DNA of 64,000 nt from Streptomyces sp. NBC_01754 (GTDB taxonomy: Bacteria; Actinomycetota; Actinomycetes; Streptomycetales; Streptomycetaceae), in NCBI RefSeq assembly GCF_035918015.1, contig NZ_CP109132.1:7192001-7256000 (forward strand). Reading direction: 5' to 3'. The notes under the pieces were generated by a model. It did not search any database, was not told the DNA's origin, and was given only the letters and a program-made list of their open reading frames with translations. The translations under genes were made by a program, and so were the position numbers. Numbering within the stretch: position 1 is the stretch's first letter; each line of letters opens with the position of its first letter. Below are positions 7,770-16,589 of the stretch, in pieces.

Positions 7770-8876
7770 ATGGGCCGTCTGCGAAGCCGTGTCCTCGGCG
7801 CTGTGGGCGCGGCGACGGTCGCCGTGCTGCTGAGTTCGTGCGGCACCCCGTCCTCGCTCGCCCCGATCGACAACACCGCCGCGTACAGCAAGTACAACAG
7901 CATGACCGGCACCGGCCGGCACGACTCGCTCGTCGAAGAAGCGAAGAAGGAAGGCCGCCTCGTCGTCTACACGACGAGCGCGAACGTCGCCGCCAAGGTG
8001 GCGCCCGCCTTCGAGAAGAAGTACGGCATCAGTGTCTCGGTGTACCGCGCGACGACCGAGACTCTGCGCCAGCGCATCCTCCAGGAGGCCGACGCGGGCC
8101 GCCCGCTCAACGACGTCGTGGAGACCAACGACATCGAGATGGCCATCCTCAACGAGCGCGGACTGCTGGGGGAGTACGTCAACGACATACCCGTGGACGA
8201 GCGCGCCCGGCTGCCCTTCATGGTCGGCGCCTACTTCATCGCGACCCTGCCGGTCCACAACACCGGACTCGTGAAGCCGGCGGACGCCCCACGCGAGCTG
8301 AGCGACTTCACGGACGCCAAGTGGAAGGGCAAGCTCGCCCTGGAGAAGGGAGACGAGAACTGGTACCTCAGCGTCTACCGCTACTACCGCGAGCAGGGCA
8401 TGAGCAAGGCGGACTTCGTCACCATGATGAAGAAGATCGCGGCCAACTCCCGTCAGGTCAGCGGGCACCTGACCTCCCACGACCTGCTCAAATCCGGTGA
8501 GTACTCGGTGTTCGTCACCGACTTCCTGCACTACGTCACCGCCAGGGAGCCGGGAGCCGTCGACTACGCGCCCGTCGTGGGCCCCGTGAACCTCCAGGTG
8601 CTCGGAGCCGTACCGATGCGTGGCGCCGAGCACCCCGCCGCCGCCCTCCTGTGGTCGGACTTCTACCTCACCGACGCCCAGCCGCTGCTGAACAACGTGA
8701 GCGGCATCCCCACCAACCCCTCGGCCGTCCCCGGTTACCGTCCGCTGCTTCCCGACGACGACCAGGTCATGGTCGAGGACTGGCGGACGCTCCTCACCGA
8801 CGGCGCCACCTGGTCGACCGCCTACGGGAACCTGCTCGCCGGCAAGGACCCCGTACTCCCCAACGGAGCGTCATGA
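7770..8876 (+). CDS. ABC importer substrate-binding lipoprotein (Fe3+/organic-acid type)
   Basis: 368 residues. A basic N-terminus and hydrophobic stretch end in the lipobox VLLSSC, so the mature protein is anchored outside the membrane. The body is a type-2 periplasmic-binding fold of the Fbp/PotD-like class: LVEEAKKEGRLVVYTTS, then VSVYRATTETLRQRILQE and later SGEYSVFVTDFLHY. The stop overlaps the permease start by four bases (ATGA). In this operon it probably captures the aromatic acid degraded by the upstream enzymes; iron cannot be excluded from sequence alone. Confidence 0.88.
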   Translation: MGRLRSRVLGAVGAATVAVLLSSCGTPSSLAPIDNTAAYSKYNSMTGTGRHDSLVEEAKKEGRLVVYTTSANVAAKVAPAFEKKYGISVSVYRATTETLRQRILQEADAGRPLNDVVETNDIEMAILNERGLLGEYVNDIPVDERARLPFMVGAYFIATLPVHNTGLVKPADAPRELSDFTDAKWKGKLALEKGDENWYLSVYRYYREQGMSKADFVTMMKKIAANSRQVSGHLTSHDLLKSGEYSVFVTDFLHYVTAREPGAVDYAPVVGPVNLQVLGAVPMRGAEHPAAALLWSDFYLTDAQPLLNNVSGIPTNPSAVPGYRPLLPDDDQVMVEDWRTLLTDGATWSTAYGNLLAGKDPVLPNGAS

Positions 8877-10618
8877 CCCTTACGGAAACACCACCGGACC
8901 GCCTCCCGAGCGCGCCGGCCGAGCCACCCCGGCGCCGCCTCCCCACCCCCCGGGTACCACGGCCGCGCACCCTCGCCCTCCTGGCCACAGCGGCCGTCAT
9001 CGTCTACCTCGTCGGCGCGCCCCTCGCGATCCTGCTGCGGGACGCCTTCATCAGCGACGGCTCGCTGTCCTTCAGCGGCTTCAGCCGCGCCCTGGGCGGG
9101 AGCGGCGTCGGATCGACGCTGTGGAACACCGTTGTCTTCGCGATCGGCTCCACGCTCCTCGGCACCTTCCTCGGCACACTCCTGGCCTACCTGTCGACGC
9201 GTACCAACGCACCGCTGCGCCGGCTCGTGTACGTCTCGTCCATCGTCCCGCTCATCGTGCCGAGCATCCTCTACGCCCCGGCCTGGGTGTTTCTCTCCAG
9301 CCAGGACATCGGCCTCCTCAACGAGATCACCGACAGCCTGTTCGGCGCGCGACCGTTCAACGTCTTCAGCATGGGAGGGATGATCTGGGTCCAGGGACTG
9401 CACGTCGCCCCGATCGCCTTCCTCTTCATGGCAGCGGCGTTCCGTGCCATGGATCCGTCGCTGGAGGAAGCCGCGCGCACCTCGGGCGCGACCCGCTGGG
9501 AGGTGCTCGGCCGGGTCACGCTCCCGCTCGCCAAACCCGCACTGGCCGGTGCCGGACTGATCCTGTTCGTACAGAGCCTGGAGGTGTTCGAGATCCCGGC
9601 GCTGCTCGGGCTGCCGGCGAACATCGAGGTCGTGACCAGCCAGATCTACGAGCTGTTCCAGACCTATCCCATCGACTTCCAGGCAGTCGGCGCGCTGGGC
9701 GTGCTGCTGCTCGTGGTGGCCAGCGCCGGAGTCCTCCTGGCGGGCCGCACCGGCGGCAGCCTCAAGCAGTCGGCCACCGTGTCGGGCAAGGCGTTCCAGC
9801 CGCGCAGGGCCGACCTCGGCCGCGCCCGGCCCTACGCCGGCGCCCTCCTCGTCCTGTACTTCGCCGTCGTGGTGGTTCTGCCGCTGGGGGTGCTGCTGTA
9901 CGCCTCACTGCTGCCGTACTACAGGACGCCGAGCGCCGACGCGTTCGCCTCGATGACCTTCGACAACTACACGAAGATCCTCGGCGACCCCTCCGTACTG
10001 GCCGCCTTCCAGAACACCGTGCTGGTCACGGTGGGTGCCGCCACCGGCGTCATGCTCCTGGCCACGATCACCTCCTGGTTCGTCGTACGCACCAGGATCC
10101 GGGGACGCGGACTGCTCGACACCATCGCCTTCGCCCCGATCATCATCCCTGGCCTGGTCCTCGGCCTGGCGATCGGCTTCGTCTACCTGCACGTGCGGCT
10201 GCCCATCTACGCCACCCTGTGGATCATCCTGATCGCCTACGTGACACGTTTCCTGCCCTACGGCATGCGCTACGCGTCCGCGTCGATGCAGTCGATCTCC
10301 CCGGAACTGGAGGAGTCGGCGTACGTCTCCGGCGCGGGCTGGCTCACGACCATACGGCGGATCCTGCTGCCCCTCGCGGCACCCGGCATGATCTCCGGCT
10401 TCGTCTACGTACTGATCGTAGGCTTCCGCGAGTTGCAGAGCACGATCCTGCTCTACAGCCCCGGCCGGGAGACCGTGTCGGTGCTGGTCTGGGAGGAGTA
10501 CCAGAACGGCGGTCTGTCGGTGGTCGCCGCGATGGGAGTGCTGCTGGTGCTCGTGCTGTGCCTCTTCGTCGGGCTGGCGTTCCTCATCGGAGGACGCAAG
10601 GGAGTGAGGGTGCAGTGA
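8873..10618 (+). CDS. ABC importer permease, two fused permease modules
   Basis: 581 residues with a Pro-rich cytoplasmic N-terminus and then about twelve membrane helices in two homologous halves, the FbpB/AfuB-type arrangement. Each half has an EAA loop contacting the ATPase: LEEAARTSGATRWEVLGRV near residue 200 and LEESAYVSGAGWLTTIRRI near 480. The start is the ATG overlapping the lipoprotein stop; a longer open frame upstream overlaps that gene and is ignored. It forms the channel with the preceding lipoprotein and following ATPase. Confidence 0.9.
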   Translation: MTLTETPPDRLPSAPAEPPRRRLPTPRVPRPRTLALLATAAVIVYLVGAPLAILLRDAFISDGSLSFSGFSRALGGSGVGSTLWNTVVFAIGSTLLGTFLGTLLAYLSTRTNAPLRRLVYVSSIVPLIVPSILYAPAWVFLSSQDIGLLNEITDSLFGARPFNVFSMGGMIWVQGLHVAPIAFLFMAAAFRAMDPSLEEAARTSGATRWEVLGRVTLPLAKPALAGAGLILFVQSLEVFEIPALLGLPANIEVVTSQIYELFQTYPIDFQAVGALGVLLLVVASAGVLLAGRTGGSLKQSATVSGKAFQPRRADLGRARPYAGALLVLYFAVVVVLPLGVLLYASLLPYYRTPSADAFASMTFDNYTKILGDPSVLAAFQNTVLVTVGAATGVMLLATITSWFVVRTRIRGRGLLDTIAFAPIIIPGLVLGLAIGFVYLHVRLPIYATLWIILIAYVTRFLPYGMRYASASMQSISPELEESAYVSGAGWLTTIRRILLPLAAPGMISGFVYVLIVGFRELQSTILLYSPGRETVSVLVWEEYQNGGLSVVAAMGVLLVLVLCLFVGLAFLIGGRKGVRVQ

Positions 10619-10712
10619 CACCACGCGAGACACCCCGCCGACAGCGATCCCGACGCCACCCTCTCCCATGCCCTGATTCATGCCGTGAACCACTGTCCGA
10701 CAGGAGGCAGTC

Positions 10713-11912
10713 GTGCTGACGATTGCGGGACTCACCAAGAATTTCGGCGCCGAAGGCAGCCGCAGACTGCGTGGCCGTGGAGTCACGGTCGGAGCGCGGA
10801 CCCTCGCGCTGAACGGCATCGAACTCGACGTCGCGAAAGGCCAGTTCCATACTCTCCTCGGCCCCTCGGGCTGCGGGAAGACGACCCTGCTGAGATCGAT
10901 CGCCGGTCTGGAGCGACCGGACCAGGGCACCATCACGCTCTCCGGCACGGAGATGTTCTCCTCCGCGAAGGGCGTCAACGTCTCCCCGGACCGCCGGGGT
11001 CTGGGCATGGTGTTCCAGTCCTACGCGATCTGGCCGCACATGGACGTGTACAAGAACGTCGCCTTCCCGCTCACCGTGCGCCGCGCGGGCGGCGAGAAGC
11101 TGTCGCGCCCCGAACAGCGCGCCCGGGTCGAGGAGGCCCTCGCAGCCGTCGGACTCGCCGACTACGCGGGCCGGCAGGCGACGAACCTGTCCGGCGGGCA
11201 GCAGCAGCGCCTCGCGGTGGCCCGTGCCCTGGTCACCAGGCCCGCGCTGGTGCTGCTGGACGAACCGCTGTCCAACCTGGACGCGCGGCTGCGCGAGTCC
11301 ATGCGCTTCGAACTCAAGCGACTCCAACGCGAGACCGGTGTGACCATGGTCTACGTGACCCACGACCAGAGCGAGGCCCTGGCCCTGTCCGACGTGGTGA
11401 CGGTGATGTCGGCCGGAAACATCGAGCAGAGCGGACCCCCGGAGGAGATCTACGACCAGCCGAGCTCGCTGTTCGTCGCCCGGTTCGTGGGAGCACCCAA
11501 CCTCGTCCCCGGTGTGGTCGAACACGTGGCCGGCGGCCTCGGACGGGTCGCCTCCGACGTCGGAAGGATCACCGTCGACGACTGCGCCCTGGCCTCCGGC
11601 GACCGGGTGCGGGTCCTGATGCGCCCGGAGGACTTCACGATCGCCCCGGCCTCGCAGGAGCCGGGTACCACCACGGGCAACTCCTTCGAGGGAGTCGTCA
11701 CGGCCACCGCGTTCGAGGGTGAGCGGGTGCGTCATCACGTGAAGGTCGGCGAGCTGACCTTCGAGTGCCACTCCCACCGCAACCTGGCGCTTCACGACGG
11801 GACCGCCGTACGGCTGACGGTCCCGGCGGCGCGGGTACGGCTCGTTCCGGACGACGACACGGGGACGACGGCCACGGTGAAGAACGAGCCCGCGCTCGCC
11901 GCGACGGCGTGA
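10713..11912 (+). CDS. ABC importer ATPase with TOBE domain
   Basis: 399 residues. Walker A GPSGCGKTT, Q-loop VFQSYAIWPHMDVYKN, signature LSGGQQQRLAVARAL, Walker B LVLLDEPLSNLD and switch histidine VYVTHDQSEAL are all intact. The C-terminal 120 residues form a TOBE-like regulatory domain. The N-terminus has an unusual insert (GSRRLRGRGVTVGART) before the Walker A strand. GTG start with CAGGAGG five bases upstream. It closes the importer begun by the lipoprotein and permease, after a 94-base gap with no other gene. Confidence 0.92.
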   Translation: MLTIAGLTKNFGAEGSRRLRGRGVTVGARTLALNGIELDVAKGQFHTLLGPSGCGKTTLLRSIAGLERPDQGTITLSGTEMFSSAKGVNVSPDRRGLGMVFQSYAIWPHMDVYKNVAFPLTVRRAGGEKLSRPEQRARVEEALAAVGLADYAGRQATNLSGGQQQRLAVARALVTRPALVLLDEPLSNLDARLRESMRFELKRLQRETGVTMVYVTHDQSEALALSDVVTVMSAGNIEQSGPPEEIYDQPSSLFVARFVGAPNLVPGVVEHVAGGLGRVASDVGRITVDDCALASGDRVRVLMRPEDFTIAPASQEPGTTTGNSFEGVVTATAFEGERVRHHVKVGELTFECHSHRNLALHDGTAVRLTVPAARVRLVPDDDTGTTATVKNEPALAATA

Positions 11913-11992
11913 GCGGACGGCGTGAGCGGGGTCTGACGGAGATGCGCGGAATGCGAACGGCACAGGGGCGAAGCCCGGAATCGAGGAACACG

Positions 11993-13033
11993 GTGGCGAA
12001 TGGGACGGAGGACCGGGCGGTGGCCGGGGCCGACACGGTCGGTACCGGCGAGGGTACGGCCGGGGCCGCTGAGCCGGACGGACTGCTGGAGGTAGTCGTA
12101 CGGCGCCGGACGCCGGTCGCCGACGGCGTCGTGTCGCTGGAACTGGCCCGGATCGACGGCGAGCCCCTGCCGCCCTTCACCGCCGGCAGCCATGTCGACC
12201 TGCACCTCGGCCCCGGCCTGGTGCGCCAGTACTCCTTGTGCGGCGATCCCGCCGACCTGTCCGCCTACCGCCTCGGGATCCTCCGTACGGCGGACTCCAG
12301 GGGCGGGTCACTCCGGGTGCACAGCCGCGTCAGGCCGGGGCAGTTCCTGCTGATGAGTCCGCCGAAGAACAACTTCGCGGTCGACGTCACGGCAACCCGC
12401 TCCGTCCTGTTCGCGGGCGGGATCGGTATCACGCCGTTGCTGGCGATGGCCAGGCAACTCGCGGCGGAAGGGGCGGAGTTCGAGGTCCATCACCGGGCCA
12501 GGGACCGTGGCCGGTTCGCCTTCGCCGACGAGCTGACCGCACTCGCGGGCGGGAACCGGGTGGCGTGGTACGCCGACGACGACCCGGAGACGGCGACCGC
12601 CTTCGACGCCGAGGCGATCGTCCGCGCGGCCGGCGGCGGGGCGCACGTCTACGTCTGCGGCCCACGGGGCTTCATGGACCACGTCGAGGACGCGGCCCGG
12701 CGGGCCGGTGTCCCGGAGGAGGCCATCCACGAGGAGAACTTCGCCAACGAGGTCGACCACTCGGGCACCCCGTTCACGGTGGTCGCCGCCCGCAGCGGGG
12801 TGAAGGCGCGCGTCGAGTCGGGCCGCACCATCGCCGAGACGCTGCGCGAGCAGGGAGTGGCGGTGCGCACGACGTGTGAGACGGGGGTGTGCGGAACCTG
12901 CCTGACCCGGGTCGTCGAGGGCACCCCGGACCACCGGGACGTGTTCCAGTCCCCGGCCCGGCAGCGCACCAACCGGGACGTCGCCCTGTGCTGCAGCCGC
13001 TCCCGCACCCCGATTCTGGTGGTGGACGTCTGA
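11993..13033 (+). CDS. phthalate-dioxygenase-reductase-type oxidoreductase (FMN, NAD, 2Fe-2S)
   Basis: 346 residues in PDR/VanB order. The flavin domain has FTAGSHVDLHLGPGLVRQYSL (R-x-Y-S flavin motif). The NAD domain has FAGGIGITPLLAMA and YVCGPRGFMD. A C-terminal plant-type ferredoxin has CETGVCGTCLTRV and a distal cysteine in ALCCSRS. This single protein can supply NADH electrons to the Rieske oxygenase of the same operon. I chose GTG because GAGGAA sits six bases upstream; the ATGs at 11942 and 11951 have purines directly abutting them, and their extra residues are low-complexity. Confidence 0.88.
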   Translation: MANGTEDRAVAGADTVGTGEGTAGAAEPDGLLEVVVRRRTPVADGVVSLELARIDGEPLPPFTAGSHVDLHLGPGLVRQYSLCGDPADLSAYRLGILRTADSRGGSLRVHSRVRPGQFLLMSPPKNNFAVDVTATRSVLFAGGIGITPLLAMARQLAAEGAEFEVHHRARDRGRFAFADELTALAGGNRVAWYADDDPETATAFDAEAIVRAAGGGAHVYVCGPRGFMDHVEDAARRAGVPEEAIHEENFANEVDHSGTPFTVVAARSGVKARVESGRTIAETLREQGVAVRTTCETGVCGTCLTRVVEGTPDHRDVFQSPARQRTNRDVALCCSRSRTPILVVDV

Positions 13034-13066
13034 CGCCATGGCACGGAGGGCCGGCGCGCACGTCGT

Positions 13067-14482
13067 TCAGGAGGCGGCCGAGGACCGCGGGAGACCCTCG
13101 TCGTCCGGCACGGTGTGCTGCGCCGTGCCCGCCTCCTCTCGCCCGGCGGCGCCGGGGCCGCCGTCGGTCTCGGCGCCGCTCCTGTCGGGGAGGGCCGCCC
13201 AGGCGTAGACACCGGAGAGTACGACGATCAACCCGGACACCGCGAAGATCGTGTCGATGGCTCCGAACCGGAGACCGAGGACGTAGCCCGCGACGTCCCG
13301 CAGTACGGAACCGGCGAGCCAGCCGGACAGGACGGCGGCGAGCATCGACGCCAGTTGTGTCACGGGGTAGAACACGGCGATCACCCGTCCCCGGTACTCG
13401 GCAGGTGCCGCGGCGAGCAGCAGGGGTGCCATCGCCGTGTTCAGCATGGTGAGCGGAACGGTGAAGGCGCACAGCAGGACGATCCCTCCGAGGAAACCGG
13501 TCTGCCGGGAGTAGAGGACCAGCAGGGCACCACTCACCAGCAGACCGATCCAGGTGGTCCGCCGCGCGCCGAACCACTGGACCACCCGGCCCGCGCACAG
13601 CGCGCCGACGATACCGCCCAGCCCCATGGCCGTACCGACGTATCCGAAGAGGTGGGTGGACATATGGAGGTTCTCCGTCGCGAAGAACACGTTGAGGGTG
13701 CTGAGGGTGCCGATCCCGAACTGGCCGATGACGGCGATCAGCACCAGTGTGACCAGGAACCGGCTGTGAGCGAAGTAGCGGAGGCCGGCCGCGAACTCCC
13801 GCAGCAGACCGCTCCGGTGCGCGGTCGCCCCCTTCGTACCGCCGGGCTCGGCCGGAGCCGCCGCGGCCGGGATCGTGTTGATGGACCGGATCGCGACGTA
13901 CGACACGGCATAGGAGAGCGCGTTGAAGAGCAGCGCCCACTGCAGACCGGCGGTGAAGAGCAGCGGCGCGGCGAGGGGCGGCCCGACGATCCACGCGGTC
14001 TGGCTGGTTGCCTGCGCGATGCCGGCCGCCCGGGCGCGGTCGGCGTCCCCGGTCACCAGATCCGCGATGACGGCGAATCGCGCCGGTGTGAAGAACTGGC
14101 TGGAGGCGTTGAGCGTCAGCACCGTCACGTAGACGAGGGCGAGCCAGACCCCCACGGGGAGGGCGCTGACGGGCAGGAAGGAGACGGCGGCCAGCAGGGC
14201 CACCAGCGCGCCGCGGACCACTTCGGTGCGGAGCATCGTGCTGAGCTTGTCCCAGCGGTCCACGAACACGCCGGCGAGCGGGCCGACGAAGAGCACGGCG
14301 GTTCCCGTCGCCAGCAGGACACCGCTGACCGCCATCGGCGCCCAGCTCTTGTCCTTCGTCAGCACGGTGGCCACCCACAGCACCAGGGTGGTGCTGAAGA
14401 CGGCGTCCCCGATGGACGAGACCGCCTGCCCGACCCAGAGCCGGGTGTAGTCGCGGTTGATGAGCGTCAGACGTGCCGTCAT
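13067..14482 (-). CDS. MFS exporter of the RiPP operon
   Basis: 471 residues, about twelve membrane helices, opening LTLINRDYTRLWVGQAVSSIGD. This is the EntS/macrolide-exporter branch of the major facilitator superfamily (DHA3-like), with GPLAGVFVDRWD as the inter-helix 2-3 motif. The ATG overlaps the stop of the second DUF6895-like gene (ATGA), placing it as the last gene of the peptide operon. Export or self-resistance for the mature product is the natural role. The longer upstream open frame lies inside the preceding gene. It converges on the reductase gene with a 33-base gap. Confidence 0.88.
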   Translation of the reverse strand: MTARLTLINRDYTRLWVGQAVSSIGDAVFSTTLVLWVATVLTKDKSWAPMAVSGVLLATGTAVLFVGPLAGVFVDRWDKLSTMLRTEVVRGALVALLAAVSFLPVSALPVGVWLALVYVTVLTLNASSQFFTPARFAVIADLVTGDADRARAAGIAQATSQTAWIVGPPLAAPLLFTAGLQWALLFNALSYAVSYVAIRSINTIPAAAAPAEPGGTKGATAHRSGLLREFAAGLRYFAHSRFLVTLVLIAVIGQFGIGTLSTLNVFFATENLHMSTHLFGYVGTAMGLGGIVGALCAGRVVQWFGARRTTWIGLLVSGALLVLYSRQTGFLGGIVLLCAFTVPLTMLNTAMAPLLLAAAPAEYRGRVIAVFYPVTQLASMLAAVLSGWLAGSVLRDVAGYVLGLRFGAIDTIFAVSGLIVVLSGVYAWAALPDRSGAETDGGPGAAGREEAGTAQHTVPDDEGLPRSSAAS

Positions 14483-15399
14483 GACGGCCTCGCCGACGAG
14501 ACGACCAGTGTCATCAGAGCGGTCACCAGGGTTGTGTGGTACGCCTTCGCGAAGAACTCGCCGGCCGGGTCCGAATCGGCCGCCCTGAGCGTGGCCGACC
14601 GGCCGGGGAGAGCGCCGTCGGGCAGCTGGGCGCGGACCAGGCACTCCACGGCAGCGGCTCCCGAGGCGGTACGCAGCGGCTCGACCCCCAGGATGAACTG
14701 GGTGAGGACGAGTTCGGCGGCCAGGTCCCACTCGTCGTGCTCCACGCAGTGGCGCAGCATCCGGCAGACCAGGTCCCGGGACCGTGTCAGAGCGTGCCCG
14801 GTCAGCCCGGGGCCGGTCCGGCCGAAATCACCGAGGTAGAAGGCGGTGTGCGTCAGTGCGTACGCCTGTGGGCCGGTGAGCGGGGCCGCGTCCCCGCTCC
14901 CGCGCACCGGGGTGTCCGGCGCGACGAGGGGGCTCCGGGGGGCCAGTTCGGAGTACGGTTCGATCCCGTGGCGGGCACCGGCCTTGTCCGCGTAGTAGCG
15001 GGTCTCGATGCGCTGGTAGGGCGTCTTCCCGACCGGTGAGAGGAAATCTGGGTCCAGCCCCGCGAGCCTGGACCGGCACGAGGTGTCGTCGATTCCCTCC
15101 GGGGCCAGTGCGGCGTAGATCAGCCCGTAGGAGGACGCGTGCCCGGGATGGGCGTCGAAGAGTCCGGGGAAGTCCGGGCGCTGCCAGAGGGTCCGGACGA
15201 GGGCGGCCGCCTCGGCCAGGGAGTCCGGGGCTCCGTCCAGGCGGGCCGCGCAGTGGCACAGCAGCGCGAGTTCCAGTGCGGCCTTCGCCTCCACATGTGC
15301 TGCCGAACGGCCGCTCGGCGAGAAGGGGTCGAAGTGCTCCAGGTTCTTTCCCAGCCAGTCGAGCGTGCCGGCGGAGAGCTGGTCGAGTGGTGAGGGCAT
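14479..15399 (-). CDS. DUF6895-like protein, copy 2
   Basis: 306 residues, mostly helical, no cofactor motif recognised. It is clearly paralogous to the protein encoded two genes upstream: both have ALLCH near residue 45, YAALAP, ETRYYAD near the middle, HT-x-FYL-x-DFG, GLTG, LGV-x-PL-x-T-x-SG and a terminal PGR-x-A block. I associate this pattern with DUF6895, known mainly from actinomycetes; that name is from memory. The start lies three bases after the radical SAM stop. Its place beside the radical SAM enzyme suggests a role in peptide binding or maturation. Confidence 0.75.
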   Translation of the reverse strand: MPSPLDQLSAGTLDWLGKNLEHFDPFSPSGRSAAHVEAKAALELALLCHCAARLDGAPDSLAEAAALVRTLWQRPDFPGLFDAHPGHASSYGLIYAALAPEGIDDTSCRSRLAGLDPDFLSPVGKTPYQRIETRYYADKAGARHGIEPYSELAPRSPLVAPDTPVRGSGDAAPLTGPQAYALTHTAFYLGDFGRTGPGLTGHALTRSRDLVCRMLRHCVEHDEWDLAAELVLTQFILGVEPLRTASGAAAVECLVRAQLPDGALPGRSATLRAADSDPAGEFFAKAYHTTLVTALMTLVVSSARPS

Positions 15400-15401
15400 G
15401 G

Positions 15402-16589
15402 CTACAGGCGCCCCGTCTCGTCCAGGTAGTCGAGGAGGCCCGCGTCGACGGAGTCGCGGAACTCCGCGAGTGTCCGGGCGTCCTCGTCGTAGCGGTAGAG
15501 GTCCTCGCAGGCGATCCAGCGGTCGTCGGTGCTGGTCTTGGGCAGGTACCCGTCGGCGACCGTGCCGACCTCCCAGTCGGGCTTGCCCGCGGTCTCCCAG
15601 CAGCTGGCCAGGGTCCCGTCGGCGCTCACCACCGCGCCGTAGCGGCCCCCGGTGTGCCCGCAGGTGGAGCAGGTCTGCCGGGAACCCGGACGGGACACGG
15701 TGAAGCCGAGGTCGAGTGCACGGCGCTGCCACCGGCTGAAGCCGGCCGTGAGTTCGCCGGTGCGGAGTTCGTTGGCGTATCCGATGCCGATGTCGCCGAC
15801 CCGGGCGAAGTACAGCGTGCACCGGGTGGGGTCGAGCGCGGCCGCGAGCCGGTCGATCACCGCGTCGATCCCGTGGAAGTTCTCCTGGGAGACGTTCACC
15901 CGCAGGGTCCACCGGATCGGTGAGACCTCGCCGGCCCGGACGATGTTGCGGACGATCTTGTCGAAGGTCCCGCCGCCGTCCGCTCTGCCGATGCGGATCC
16001 TGTCGTGGTCGGCGCGGTCGCCGTCGAAGGTGACCTGGACGGAGTCGAGTCCGTGGTCGGAGAGCCGGCGCGCCAGCGGCGGGGTGAGCAGCGTGGCGTT
16101 GGAGATCATCCAGGCCGAGGACATCCCGATGTCGGCGGACCGTTCCAGCAGTTCCACGCAGCCCCGGGGGTTGAGCAGGGGCTCGCCACCGAAGAGGAGG
16201 ATCCTGACCTGGTCCAGGCCGGCGGCCGCCATCTGCCGCTCGGTGAAGGCGAGGACCGAGGTGATCGTCTGCGAGGTCAGGCGGGCCCGGGCGATCCGGG
16301 GCGGGCGGCCGCCGCCTGCCTGGTCCTGGGCGGTGTTCTGGAAGCAGTAGCCGCAGCCCAGGTTGCAGTGGGTGCTGGTGAGCACGGTCAGCGCGTAGGA
16401 CTGCGGCGGTATGGTGGCGAACAGGCCGCGTTCACGCAGACTGCGTTCCGACTCGGGACGCAGGGTCCCGTCGGCCGTGACGTGCCGGGAACCGAGGCGG
16501 GCGACCCCGCCCGGTCCCAGGAACCACCAGTTGCGCTTGCCTCGGAGAAGACGCTCGCCGCTGACGCGGTCGGCTTGGTCCACGCTCAC
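15402..16589 (-). CDS. radical SAM/SPASM peptide maturase
   Basis: 395 residues. The 4Fe-4S/SAM motif is CNLGCGYC at residues 75-82, followed by GGEPLLNPRG (the GGE motif). A C-terminal SPASM-like region has cysteines in TCSTCGHTGG, LASCWE and IACEDLY, enough for at least one auxiliary cluster. SPASM enzymes of RiPP clusters build carbon-sulfur, carbon-carbon or carbon-oxygen crosslinks, or epimerise residues. GTG start overlapping the upstream stop (GTGA), with a G-rich ribosome site just before it; the longer open frame upstream is inside the neighbouring gene. The target is probably the 44-residue peptide encoded at the head of the operon. Confidence 0.9.
   Translation of the reverse strand: MSVDQADRVSGERLLRGKRNWWFLGPGGVARLGSRHVTADGTLRPESERSLRERGLFATIPPQSYALTVLTSTHCNLGCGYCFQNTAQDQAGGGRPPRIARARLTSQTITSVLAFTERQMAAAGLDQVRILLFGGEPLLNPRGCVELLERSADIGMSSAWMISNATLLTPPLARRLSDHGLDSVQVTFDGDRADHDRIRIGRADGGGTFDKIVRNIVRAGEVSPIRWTLRVNVSQENFHGIDAVIDRLAAALDPTRCTLYFARVGDIGIGYANELRTGELTAGFSRWQRRALDLGFTVSRPGSRQTCSTCGHTGGRYGAVVSADGTLASCWETAGKPDWEVGTVADGYLPKTSTDDRWIACEDLYRYDEDARTLAEFRDSVDAGLLDYLDETGRL

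Noticed and set aside
6486..8633. 715-codon reverse open frame
   Set aside because: Antisense to the dioxygenase and lipoprotein genes, no domain, codon bias reflects the opposite strand.
10584..11963. 459-codon reverse open frame
   Set aside because: Shadow of the ABC ATPase gene; composition Gly/Arg/His-rich without motifs.
12889..14839. Long forward frames over the MFS exporter
   Set aside because: Asp/Gly/Glu/Arg-rich shadows of the reverse-strand exporter and DUF6895-like genes.
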